Below, in pieces: positions 23,166-34,599 of a stretch of 64,000 nucleotides of DNA (its first letter is position 1; each line of letters starts with the position of its first letter). The translations under genes were made by a program, and so were the position numbers. The notes beneath the pieces were generated by a model. That model worked only from the letters and a program-made list of their open reading frames with translations. It made no database searches and was not told the DNA's origin. Source of the DNA: Phoenix dactylifera (taxonomy: Eukaryota > Streptophyta > Magnoliopsida > Arecales > Arecaceae); assembly GCF_009389715.1 (NCBI RefSeq), contig NC_052399.1, forward strand, positions 31,195,146 through 31,259,145, in the 5' to 3' direction.

Positions 23166-23340
23166 AACCTTTTTTTAGCACTACTTTAGTGTACATGTTG
23201 AGGACGAGGCTATAAACCAAATCCAAAGATTTTCAAACACGTTTGGAGAACTTAGCATCAAGTATGATACATGTGAAATAAGAGACACCTCATCTTAGTT
23301 AACAGTTGAGACAAGAGAGGAATACTCATCTGAGTAGGAT

Positions 23341-23600
23341 ATGGTGCGGCGGGTAAGATCCTACTTGAATGAGCAAGAGCTCAAACTTGGTGTAAGGGAA
23401 GGGAAGGGGCCGGGCCATGGCCGGCGATGCCCGCGGCTAGGCCCGCAGCGCCCTCGGCCGCGCCCGCGCCGGCAACGCTCGCGGCCAGGTCTCTCTCTTT
23501 CTTCTTCTTCTTCTTCTTCTTTCTTCAGCCTCCCTTCTTCTCTTTTGTTTTAATTCTTTCCTTTTCCTGTTTTTGTTTCATGGCTAGGCTAGATCTAATC
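23341..23600 (+). other. GC-rich segment followed by CTT/CTTT microsatellite
   Basis: About 100 bp of very GC-rich sequence (GGCCATGGCCGGCGATGCC...) then a pyrimidine tract of TTC repeats (about 23490-23525). No supported gene. Confidence 0.45.
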
Positions 23601-23654
23601 TAAGAGAGCATGAATAAAGGGATCAAGGGCTTACCTAGCTCTGAGGGGAAGATG

Positions 23655-23959
23655 GGGAACTTCTTCCGGCAGCTTGGGCCGCTACCACCGACGGCTCGGC
23701 AGCGGTGGCGAGATGAGAGCGCTCCCGCTGACGGCTCGGTGGCGGATCCGAGTGGTCTGCCGCCGCTGGGAGAAAAGAGAGGAAGGCGGTGGGAGAGGCG
23801 ATGAAGCCCCTCGGTGAGGGAGTTGTGCATTTTTCTGGCCGTAATCGTGGCTGTTTTTCAAAATGGTCGATGGTCGTGGTTGTTTTTTTTATTTTATTTT
23901 TTTGAGCCCTAGGCTGAAGTCTGCTGGACCTGCCGGCTTCGGCCTTTTTTGGAGCCTGT
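23655..23959 (+). repeat. Duplicated GC-rich block, copy 2
   Basis: Near-identical to about 4945-5250; precedes a copia leader remnant in both places. A 64-codon open frame starting at 23610 has no known motif. Confidence 0.65.
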
Positions 23960-24205
23960 TCTTACACCAACCAATCTAGTGAGATATTAGCCAACATATT
24001 GTAACTTTTTTTATTGTATCAGAGCCATCTTAGCATCTGTGAATCCTGCCCTTCTTCTCATATCAAAAATTCCTATTCCGACAATGTTGGCAACATCACA
24101 TCCTTCACCCAAACTCAAATCCACTCCTGCTATAACCCTTCTAATCTCTAATATCTGAAATCCAATCCCAATCAAGCTTGATGACAGAGCGAGCAACTGT
24201 TCTTA
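23960..24205 (+). mobile_element. Ty1/copia leader remnant, copy 3
   Basis: LTR end (ACCAACCAATCTAGTGAGAT), a TTGTATCAGAGCC primer-binding site near 24015 and the gag opening, ending at the same join to NAC sequence as the copies at 2.5 and 5.3 kb. A broken fossil. Confidence 0.6.
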
Positions 24206-24213
24206 CCAAGTTG

Positions 24214-24880
24214 TTGTTGTCCCTTCTATTGGAATAAAGGGTGTATTCAGTCATGACCCAAGTTGTTGAGACCTCTTCTTACCATTGGTCATGACTAAGT
24301 ACACCCTTCATCCCAACAAAAGCGGCAAAAATAAGGTAGTAGAAGGTTCCCACATGAATTAGTTTATGATGCATATCCTAACAGCTCTTTTAATGGTTGA
24401 TGCAACCTTTTCGTTTGGTTCCAATTGGGTGCAGAAGGCCATCTGCGCAATCCAAGAGCAGGGAAGCTCGAGGCAGTAGACCGGTCTGACCCCATTGCCA
24501 GTTATAAAGCTTTCTATCGATATCTTGCCGTGGATGTCCTCCATTTATGTTACGTATGTTCTTCTTGTTTAACATGTCATGTAAAACTTTGGGGTTCAGT
24601 CGTTGGATCTGACCCAAGATGTCGTTTAAGTTTATCTTCTTTTTTTTTCTATAGTTGTGTATCCCCTGAGATTTCATAATAACTAATATGTTTGCAGTTC
24701 CATCTTCTTTCATGCGGCAGCTATTGTTTTGTATCCTTAATTACAACGATTTTTAGTCCTACTGCTCAATAACAAGCATAATTCCGTCTGGTTAACCAGA
24801 GAATCAGTTTGCGCTGGGTGGAGTAAGGCCCAAATCAAGCAAAGTTATAATAATAGATTGGTATTGACACGGAGCAGAGA
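24214..24880 (+). pseudogene. NAC-p fragment with inverted NAC-m tail, copy 3
   Basis: Inverted NAC-m exon 2 end (about 24214-24275), NAC-p exon 2 end (HPNKSGKNK, to about 24335), intron, exon 3 at 24435-24479 (KAICAIQEQGSSRQ, TAG), then the conserved 3' flank to about 24880. Lacks exon 1 and most of the NAC domain. Confidence 0.8.
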
Positions 24881-27300
24881 AAGTTAGCCCATGAAACCAA
24901 ATCTAGATACGTAGCATTATCAAAACATTATGCATGCCAACTTCAATTTTTTTGAAAATTTAAATTTTATTCATAAATCCAACTCCTCTCAGATTATCTT
25001 GTTAGCCATAAACTATGATCATAATTTTTTTATAGTAGGGTTATAATACCTCGCATCTTCTTGCGGTGTGCCGCATATTTTCTTGTAGCAAAGTCCTTTG
25101 GGACTGCATACCTACTTGCAGCATCGCGTGCATCTTCTTACAACGTAAACTCTTCAGGACTAATTAATTGTCAACGCATAACACTCATGGTCAGGGTTCT
25201 TGACATGGTCATGTTGAGAGTCCAAATCCATCTCAAAGTCAAAGATCTTTTTCACAAAACATGTTTCATGTTCCAAATTAACAAAATACATAATGTCACG
25301 CAGCATCGAATTCAATCGATCATCACCCATAACAAAATCAATGCCTTCAATCGTGCATCAAATAATAATCCATAATAAGACATATTCAATAATAAAATAC
25401 TATGTTTCAAGTTCATAAATCAGAAATAATACGGCTCAAAATTTAATAGATTAAATAATTTATATTTTGCCGATAGATCTAGACAAGAGGTTATATTACT
25501 TATTTTGCAAGCACCCTAATAAATTCAAATAATTTCAAAAAAATTTTCTCAAAATCCTCAATTTATAGAACATATTGTAGTATCTCTTCGCTGGATATAT
25601 TCTTATCAAGAAAATTTTAGCCTTACATGGGTTCCACTCCAATAATAAGAGAATATCGATGGAAAATTAGGACAATGATGGAAAAGTACGATGAAAAGGG
25701 GTAGAGAAGGAACAAAATAATTCATTTGATCAAGTCAGACTAAGGGCTCGTTTGGTTCGCGGGAAAAGAAGGGAGGAAAGTGTGGTCAACGGAAAAGTAA
25801 TGAGATGCCTCTTATTTGGTTAGAATTTTCAAAGGAGAGTGATGGAAAAGTCATATTCCCATGGGAATATGATTCCCACATTTTATGAGAAAGTCTTTTC
25901 CATGAGAAATATGGGAAAGTTACTTTCCCATGAGGTAGGAATCACTTTATTTTTATTTTTTTCCAAAAAGGCTCTTCAGCATTAAAGAAGCATTAAAGAG
26001 GCATTAAACACCTAATTTTTATTAAGGGCATAATAGAAATTATACATAACTTTCTCAGGAAAGTGGATGGCCAACCAAACATAAGCACTTTGGAAATTTG
26101 TTACTATCCCATGGTCAACCAAACATGCCAAAAGTATTTTTCTAGGCATTCTCTTTTTAAAAATTTGTTTTCCAGAAATCATATTCCTAGAAGGAAAATT
26201 GCTTTTCGTGAACCAAACGAGCCCTAAGATTCAAAGGCTTTGTACGTATCAATGAAGATTAAAACCCATGATGCTCGACGAAGACCAGAGTGGTGCTGAT
26301 AAGTTGCCCAACCATCAAGACGGTTTAAAGCCCATTCACTAGGGTCAGCTGGGGTTCAAAGCAAAGGGCTCAGGACCACCCCTCTAGATCCATAGATCGG
26401 TAAAGAGAGGAGGAGGAGAGACAAAGAGAGAACTTAGGGAGAAAAAGAGATGTAGGGAATTCTTCTTCCCTCTTCTTTCTTTTTTTCCTTTAACAATGGA
26501 ATGGATGAGAGGATAGGACTCCTAATGCCTTTGAAGGTAGAAGAAGAAGGCAAAGGCGTTGGGATCTGGCCGTGACATGGCAGCCAAGCATGGCAGTGAA
26601 ATGGCCAAGGAGAAAACTGAGCTTAATCCAGCTGCTTGAATCATCTTAAGATTGCTATAAAGACCTCTTAGCCAGCGACAAGGCCTGTGTCACTCCACAA
26701 CGCTGTGAGAAGGCTCGGCGAGGCTACAGACCCATGGTTGGAGCCTATCAAATCCGAAATTTTCTGGTGAATAACCAAAACAGGGGAATTAAAACCCTAA
26801 TAAGGTACCCCTTTCTGAGCCAAATCCAGTGACCATCCAGCCAGAATCTAAGATCTAGAAGCTAAGGAAGATTGGGAGGTAGACAAATTCCAAGATCAAA
26901 GTCTCAATACCTTGTTCCTGCGACGTCAAGCCACGACCATAGTGACGATGGTGGGCAGCATTCGGGATAAAGAAGAAGGAAGAACAGCAACCCTTGAGGC
27001 CCGAGTTTGGTAGTGGAAGTTGAAGGAATGCCGGAGGACTTAAATAGGACCGAGATCAAACACCCAAGACTCTATCGGCATCGGGCTCCCACAAGGAGTC
27101 GAGGAGGAAGATGACTCCCATCGGGAGTTTATCTCCTCCCAAGCACATGGAGATACAAGTGCTAAGTTTAAGAATTTCATTTATTTTCTTCTGTAAACCT
27201 GCCTTTGGGCCCTAGTTAAGACACCAAGTCGAGCCACAGAGGCCAGGCACGCCCAAAAATAAACTCCAGGCCAGTCAAATGGCCAGGCCTGTTTCTTTCT
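24881..27300. other. Foreign insert between unit pieces: LTR-like AT-rich DNA with a MITE
   Basis: 2.4 kb absent from the other units. 24890-25025 resembles 38145-38285 (shared CAAATCTAGATA, AAAATTTAAATTTTAT and CTTGTTAGCCATAAACTATGATCATA blocks), so it belongs to a dispersed repeat family. Composition and promoter-free character suggest an old LTR in minus orientation, but no terminal CA/TG or target duplication was found. The MITE at 25744-26224 interrupts it. Confidence 0.4.
25744..26224. mobile_element. Tourist/PIF-Harbinger-like MITE
   Basis: 481 bp with inverted termini GGGCTCGTTTGGTTC / GAACCAAACGAGCCC and a 3-bp TAA target duplication (25741-25743 and 26225-26227), the hallmark of PIF/Harbinger MITEs. 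No coding capacity. The interior is rich in complementary GGGAAAG / CTTTCCC-type motifs. Confidence 0.85.
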
Positions 27301-27310
27301 TAAGCTGAAA

Positions 27311-27532
27311 AGAGGCCACGTTCATCCAGAGCACCAAGCTGCGGCCCTTCTCCTTGGGGAAGAGGGGAGTTGGTCTCCCTGTTGGTGGCAGAGGAACTGT
27401 GACGAAAGCATCAAAGAGGTGGATTTTATTTCAGAATAGGCCCGTGTATACCCTTCTTTCTCTTCCTTAGATGGATCGTGATGTGCCGAAGTCTTCCCAA
27501 CTCTCACTGAGGAGTGAGGTTGAGAGTAGGCG
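27311..27532. repeat. Left half of a divergent NAC promoter region
   Basis: Matches about 57945-58166 (CACGTTCATCCAGAGCACC, CCTTCTCCTTGGGGAAGAGG, GAGAGTAGGCG). The match continues after the Ty3 insertion at 34066. The NAC-m gene that should lie to the left is gone. Confidence 0.75.
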
Positions 27533-29673
27533 TGTAAGGGCCCACATTTTTTGGGGCTTGGGCTAGCCCGACACACCTGAAACGGGAGGGAGACTCCCGA
27601 ATAGAGTCTTCCCTCCCCTGTTTCTATTGCTCCCATGAATCCACCGGAAGAGGAAACAAAGAAAAAAAAAAGAGAGAGGGAGACGGGATCAAATCCTACC
27701 TTATTTGAATCAATTTACATCTATAAAAAAAAGAATCTCTTCCCCTCTTCCTTAGGGCATCAACCGAGAGTCTTTCCACAAAAAAAAAAAGGGGAGAAAA
27801 GAGGGATTTGGAGTTCTAGGCGATCCGTGGGAGAAGCTCGGGTTGCTCGCCGTTGGACCAGCCGGAAAGGCTCGCCGGAGGCAAGGTGAGCACCCTCGCC
27901 TCCTTCTCCTTCGTCTTTAGCTATTATTTTCTTGGGGATGTGGCCGGGAAGCCGCCGGGCTGATGGGGAAAGCCGAGCCTCTGTTCGGCCTTCTTCCCTT
28001 CCGTTCCGGTTGGCCGTCGCCGGGCGTGGCACCACCATGGGGCGTCGCCGGCCATGGGCCGCCGGTTGCCAAGCACTCTCCTCCTTTCCGTCGGGAAGGA
28101 GGAAGGAAGAGAGAGAGAGAGAGAGCCAATCTATCTCGTCTTTGTTGTTTTATTGACGGGGAGAAGAAGGAAGGGAGGGAGAGAGAGAGAGCGCCGACTC
28201 TCTCTCTTCTTTGTTATTTTATTTTCTCCCTCTAGTTGCTGTCTCTTATTAGTCTATTTTCTCTCTAGTTACTCTCTCTTATTGCTATGATTTCTCTCTA
28301 GTTTAATTTAGGGAGATCATGGACTGTTGGTTGGTCCTGGGGTGATAGATACTGGTGGATCCTTTAGAGGATCCATAAAGATTTTTGGGTTGCCAGATAT
28401 TTTGGATAATTTTTAATGATGACTTGATTCCGTAGGGGAACAATTTGTTGGACGAAAGGACGCTGAGCAGGGTTCTGCATATCCGGATTTATAGATCGCC
28501 GTGAGGGTGGGTGATTAGTCTGTCCGAGTTAACAAAGGGTAAGAATCCTTGTATGCCAATCCTACATGATATAAATATTTTTGCACTATATATGTTTGAT
28601 ATGCTATGATCCAGACAAAGCAAAATAGTTTTATATTAAATTATATTTTGATCGTGTTGGCTTGTAATTGGTATTATGATGGATGCATGTATGTGTATAA
28701 CCTATACCTGCATAATTGGATTTATGGATGTGGCGGTATGGACTAATCATATTATATTGATTGCCCTGTCACGGGCTGGAAACGTGACCATGGTTAGTCT
28801 CGGTCGGAAATAAAGTGGAAAAGGGAATGGATGTGTGTTTGTGAATTGATTAAATGAATAGGAACTTTGGGCTTATCTCGTTATTATTGATTGCCCCATC
28901 ACAGGCTGGAAATGTGATATTATCGATTGCCTCGTCACAGGCTGGAAATGTGATACTATCGATTGCCCCATCACAGGCTGAAAATGTGATACCATCGATT
29001 GCCCCGTCACAGGCTGGAAATGTGATACTATCGATTGCCCCGTCACGGGCCGGAAACATGACCGGGATGTAGCCCAAAGTCGGAAAGATAATTGATCCGG
29101 ATCAAGTTAATATAGAATGGAAAGAAAAAGCATTGAAAACATTAATGAAGATTTATGAGCTATCGTATGCTATATCATTTTTGTGTGGTTGAACTTTCAT
29201 TGATATTTGATGTACATACTTATTTGAGCCTTTTTGATAGCCGGTTTATGATTTCATGAAATGTGAATCGATTTGTCGTGGCCTTCAAATTCATATTATT
29301 ATTGTGTTGGTTTGGATGCGTAGGGATTCTTACTGGGCTGTAAAGCTCACCCCCTCTTCTTCTTTTTCTTTACCAGAGTTACATGATGCATTGATTTGGA
29401 CAGGATGGGCGCAGAGTGCAAGTACCCGAGTCATTAGTTAGTTGGTTTGTTTATCTTTCTTTGATGTTGATGAACATTTGAAGATCTTGTAATTGAACTA
29501 ATTTGTTTATCTGGTGTGGACATGTTGGATTTGTCTATTTGAATTACTAAATTAATTGTGGATTTATTGAAATTTTTGATAATCATAGGCCTTGCATGAT
29601 CTTTAGGGCACTGCTCTAGGGCTCATGCGGCCGGTCGCGTGCCGGACCCGGGTGCTGGGTTCGGGGCGTGACA
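27533..29673 (+). repeat. Non-autonomous Ty3 5' LTR
   Basis: 2141 bp, TGTAAGGGCCC...GCGTGACA. Contains (GA)n tracts near 28100-28190 and a palindromic tandem array at 28887-29064. Shares long blocks with the LTR of the element at 38825 (GGATGTGGCCGGGAAGCCGC, GCATCAACCGAGAG). Confidence 0.95.
28887..29064. repeat. Tandem array of palindrome-bearing ~36-bp units in the LTR
   Basis: Five units of the type TCGATTGCCCCRTCACAGGCTGGAAATGTGAY, with one more at about 28758. Each has 6-bp inverted arms around a 9-base GGCTGGAAA loop: GTCACG/CGTGAC in some, ATCACA/TGTGAT in others. Confidence 0.9.
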
Positions 29674-31922
29674 GAGTGGTATCAGAGCCAGGTTAAGGTA
29701 TCCTAGGGTTTAGGTTCAGGTGAGTATGAGTGGAGAATTATGATAGAAAAACTATCAGAGCCTTGGTTTATAAACACCTGAGATTGTAACAGAAATGATA
29801 TTATAATCATAGGTTTAAGACCACTAGGGACTGTGGCCTTAGTAGCATTAGAGTTTGAGGTTTAAGATCATTGGGATTAGTGACGAAATTAAACCAAAGC
29901 ATAAGATTAAGATCATTTGGGGTTGCGGCAGAAATGTATTATAGCTTAAGGTTATGATCACTTTGGACATGAAGAAAGTAGTAGAATTAAATTCAATGCT
30001 TATGTATAAGATCACAAGGCATTGTGATAAAATGTAAGTATTGGGTTTGATATTCGACAAGTATAGAAGGACTGGATAAATTGTCTTTGATCATGATAAA
30101 AGAGGATTAGACCTAAGGCAAGTATAGGAAAGTTAGCCTTGGCATATCGGTTATATCATGTTCAGATGTTGAGTAGGTGACCTGAAAGTTCAAACATAAA
30201 ATGGGTGTAGATGTGATAGCACCTTTGGTTTTGTTGGTAATTATTAGAGTAGAGTTTGTGCATGGATCTATCATAGCATTGGAGTGAGCTAAGAACGATT
30301 TTTCATAATATTAAAGCAGATTGTTGTTCGAGGTTAAATCTGTATATGAGATTATATTTGGTATTGACATGTTTGGATATTTTAATAGGTGTATTTCTAT
30401 TGGTGGGTTAAATTCTTAAGGCTAGCATGCAAATTGGTGGAGAATTCTAATTACTTGAATTTGTATATTCAGATTAGGCTACTGAATTTTTTTTCATAAT
30501 TGTTGGAGACTATTGGATGTGTTAACTTGAACGCAAGTCTAGATTTATGATCTAACCAGGAATCTTTGTTAAATACAATATTTGGTAGAGATTTCGATTT
30601 CGAGATGCTTATATGAGTTATCACATGTAGCATTGATGTTAAACATTAAGAATCTTAGTGAAGAAAGATTTGGAGGATAATGGAGTTAATTCTACTCATA
30701 GTAATATTGGCTCAATGACTTCTAACCCATTGAATTTGAAATAAATCTTTTTTTTTGGAAAGAAGATCAACGTAGATTGTCTAATCGAATTGCTAAGGAA
30801 ATCCAAGGTTAACTTATTTTAAATTAAATCTAGATGTTTTGAATTCTAAAATGGTTGTGAAGATTATATAGTAATCTTGAACTTGATTAATGGCTTGAGG
30901 GTTAGTTATGATTAGTATACTCTACATAAATTGAGGATAGAGAGATCTGGAGGTTCTGCTCAATTAAAGTTTTGAAATTTAGATTTTCTTACTCCCAATG
31001 CAAAGCGATAATTCGGTCTTAAATCATTTAGAGGCTCTAGAGTATTGAATTAAATCAGAGTACGCAGCAGAAGTGTGGTGGTTTGAGTTATTTTGAAATT
31101 GGTTAAGGACATTAATATTTGATCTAAAAGGTATTATGATGGAACACTTGAGTTAGTTTCTAATAGAGGAGAATGTTGTTGATTCTATGGATGATCTAGA
31201 GGTAGCTATGTAATTTTCACCAGTGGTTCTTCCTTTGTTGACAACTTTTGGAAGAAACTTGGGCATCTTAAATTTAGCGTTAACGGTTGATGATTCCTTG
31301 GTTGGTCTTAGACTTGGAATATTTTAACATGAATCTTCTATTTGTTGGGATGATGTGGGTAAGAGAAAATCATTAGGCTCAGAGATAGTGCAACAGACCA
31401 TATATAAGGTGCAGGTGATCAGAGAACGACTTCATACAGCTCAGAGTCGTCAAAAGAGTTATGTTGATAATAGAAGGAGAGAACTGAAATTTTAATTGGA
31501 GAATCATGTTTTCTGGAGAGTATCACCCACTAAATTGAGCTCTAAGTATGTTGGTCCGTTTGAGATTTTGGATAAGGTTGGAGATGTGGCATATCGAATG
31601 GCTTTACCACTGACTTTATCTAGTGTGCACGATGTATTTTATGAAGAAATACATCGCAGACCCGAGCTATGTGGTAGCATATGAGCCATTACATCTACAT
31701 GAGGATTTGACCTATGAGGAGTTCCCAACACGAATCATGGACAGAAAAGATCAGGTACTACGGCATCGAACCATTCCTTTTATAAAGGTACAATGAAACA
31801 ATCATACGGAAAGAGAGGCTACTTGGGAGCTCGAAGAAGAGATGAAGGTCAAGTATCTGCAGTTATTCGAAACCTCAGGTGTATAAATTTCGAGGACGAA
31901 ATTTTTTTTTAGGAGAGGAGAA
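29674..31922 (+). other. Interior of the non-autonomous Ty3 element
   Basis: AT-rich. Between about 29810 and 30030 a degenerate motif of the type TTAAGATCATTNGGGNNTGTGNC recurs roughly every 45-55 bp. 31330-31900 resembles the integrase end of the Tekay element (YVGPFEILDKVGDVAYR near 31546; DRKDQVLRHRTIPF near 31740), in decayed form. No other protein similarity was seen. Confidence 0.7.
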
Positions 31923-34065
31923 TGTAAGGGCCCACATTTTTTGGGGCTTGGGCTAGCCCGACACACCTGAAACGGGAGGGAGACTCCCGAATAGAGTCTT
32001 CCCTCCCCTGTTTCTATTGCTCCCATGAATCCACCGGAAGAGGAAACAAAGAAAAAAAAAAGAGAGAGGGAGACGGGATCAAATCCTACCTTATTTGAAT
32101 CAATTTACATCTATATAAAAAAAGAATCTCTTCCCCTCTTCCTTAGGGCATCAACCGAGAGTCTTTCCACAAAAAAAAAAGGGGAGAAAAGAGGGATTTG
32201 GAGTTCTAGGCGATCCGTGGGAGAAGCTCGGGTTGCTCGCCGTTGGACCAGCCGGAAAGGCTCGCCGGAGGCAAGGTGAGCACCCTCGCCTCCTTCTCCT
32301 TCGTCTTTAGCTATTATTTTCTTGGGGATGTGGCCGGGAAGCCGCCGGGCTGATGGGGAAAGCCGAGCCTCTGTTCGGCCTTCTTCCCTTCCGTTCCGGT
32401 TGGCCGTCGCCGGGCGTGGCACCACCATGGGGCGTCGCCGGCCATGGGCCGCCGGTTGCCAAGCACTCTCCTCCTTTCCGTCGGGAAGGAGGAAGGAAGA
32501 GAGAGAGAGAGAGAGAGCCAATCTATCTCGTCTTTGTTGTTTTATTGACGGGAAGAAGAAGGAAGAGAGGGAGAGAGAGAGAGAGCCGACTCTCTCTCTT
32601 CTTTGTTATTTTATTTTCTCCCTCTAGTTGCTGTCTCTTATTAGTCTATTTTCTCTCTAGTTACTCTCTCTTATTGCTATGATTTCTCTCTAGTTTAATT
32701 TAGGGAGATCATGGACTGTTGGTTGGTCCTGGGGTGATAGATACTGGTGGATCCTTTAGAGGATCCATAAAGATTTTTGGGTTGCCAGATATTTTAGATA
32801 ATTTTTAATGATGACTTGATTCCGTAGGGGAACAATTTGTTGGACGAAAGGACGCTGAGCAGGGTTCTGCATATCCGGATTTATAGATCGCCGTGAGGGT
32901 GGGTGATTAGTCTGTCCGAGTTAACAAAGGGTAAGAATCCTTGTATGCCAATCCTACATGATATAAATATTTTTGCACTATATATGTTTGATATGCTATG
33001 ATCCAGACAAAGCAAAATAGTTTTATATTAAATTATATTTTGATCGTGTTGGCTTGTAATTGGTATTATGATGGATGCATGTATGTGTATAACCTATACC
33101 TGCATAATTGGATTTATGGATGTGGCGGTATGGACTAATCATATTATATTGATTGCCCTGTCACGGGCTGGAAACGTGACCATGGTTAGTCTCGGTCGGA
33201 AATAAAGTGGAAAAGGGAATGGATGTGTGTTTGTGAATTGATTAAATGAATAGGAACTTTGGGCTTATCTCGTTATTATTGATTGCCCCATCACAGGCTG
33301 GAAATGTGATATTATCGATTGCCTCGTCACAGGCTGGAAATGTGATACTATCGATTGCCCCATCACAGGCTGAAAATGTGATACCATCGATTGCCCCGTC
33401 ACAGGCTGGAAATGTGATACTATCGATTGCCCCGTCACGGGCCGGAAACGTGACCGGGATGTAGCCCAAAGTCGGAAAGATAATTGATCCGAATCAAGTT
33501 AATATAGAATGGAAAGAAAAAGCATTGAAAACATTAATGAAGATTTATGAGCTATCGTATGCTATATCATTTTTGTGTGGTTGAACTTTCATTGATATTT
33601 GATGTACATACTTATTTGAGCCTTTTTGATAGCCGGTTTATGATTTCATGAAATGTGAATCGATTTGTCGTGGCCTTCAAATTCATATTATTATTGTGTT
33701 GGTTTGGATGCGTAGGGATTCTTACTGGGCTGTAAAGCTCACCCCCTCTTCTTCTTTTTCTTTACCAGAGTTACATGATGCATTGATTTGGACAGGATGG
33801 GCGCAGAGTGCAAGTACCCGAGTCATTGGTTAGTTGGTTTGTTTATCTTTCTTTGATGTTGATGAACATTTGAAGATCTTGTAATTGAACTAATTTGTTT
33901 ATCTGGTGTGGACATGTTGGATTTGTCTATTTGAATTACTAAATTAATTGTGGATTTATTGAAATTTTTGATAATCATAGGCCTTGCATGATCTTTAGGG
34001 CACTGCTCTAGGGCTCATGCGGCCGGTCGCGTGCCGGACCCGGGTGCTGGGTTCGGGGCGTGACA
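31923..34065 (+). repeat. Non-autonomous Ty3 3' LTR
   Basis: 2143 bp, nearly identical to the 5' LTR. The palindromic array is at 33280-33457. Followed by the target duplication AGGCG. Confidence 0.95.
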
Positions 34066-34070
34066 AGGCG

Positions 34071-34599
34071 TGTATGCTCCTCCTTTTTCTTCATCAGAAG
34101 GACGTGGACCTGGGACCCGGGTGCGTAGCTTTCTTCCCACTCTCACTGAGGAGTGGGGAAGGCCAGGTGGGGTATTGTGTTCAGGGCCCCGCCCAAAATA
34201 GTTAACCGCAAGTTATTATTTAGAAAGATATTATTTATATTTTTTGATTTTGTATGAGTATTCAAAATTTATGCACAGTATTATTTAAGTTTTTTGATCT
34301 TATGTAAATGGAATTAAACATATATCCACACGGATGCTTACACTGTAGGAGAAAACTCATATATAATAACTGTACATATTGGAACAAGGAGGGCTCCTCT
34401 AACCCGGTCATCCCCCGACCCCACTTCACAGTGAGGGACTCGTATCCCTCTTCTCATACAAAATCCACCCTCTTCTCATACAAAATCCACCCTCTCCTCG
34501 AGGACCCGGGTGTCATCTCTTGCCGCCCCCAACCCCTCCCCCTCCCCACCCCACCCCCAACCCAACTCCCCAACTCCAGGACATGGGTCTTGACTGAGT
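34071..34599 (+). repeat. Right half of the divergent NAC promoter region and NAC-p exon 2 start
   Basis: Continues the match broken at 27532, and from about 34405 is almost identical to 53187-53387. It already contains the join from promoter sequence (CAACTCCAGGACATGG) straight into the NAC-p exon 2 end (GGTCTTGACTGAGT). This rearrangement is shared with the 53 kb copy and therefore predates the hAT insertion. Confidence 0.75.

Larger units (their letters stand above)
27533..34065 (+). mobile_element. Ty3 LTR element with almost no coding capacity, inserted in a NAC promoter region
   Basis: 6.5 kb with LTRs 27533-29673 and 31923-34065, PBS TGGTATCAGAGCC at 29677-29689, and polypurine tract AGGAGAGGAGAA at 31911-31922. 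Perfect 5-bp target duplication AGGCG (27528-27532, 34066-34070); the uninterrupted paralogous site is at about 58150-58170. The LTRs differ at roughly seven substitutions plus a few small length changes in 2.14 kb, implying only about 0.1-0.2 million years. The 2.25-kb interior holds only a decayed end of a Tekay-like integrase; the rest is unrecognised. It cannot encode its own proteins and was probably mobilised by a relative such as the element at 38825. Confidence 0.95.

Noticed and set aside
27760-28290. Open frames of 70-150 codons in the LTRs (also at 32.1-32.7, 39.0-39.7 and 46.2-46.8 kb)
   Set aside because: Present in both LTRs of each element, driven by GA/CT tracts and GC-rich leader sequence, no known domain.
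28887-29064. Array resembling a CRISPR (regular units with palindromic repeats)
   Set aside because: It lies inside an LTR in a plant genome, has no unique spacers and occurs in both LTR copies.
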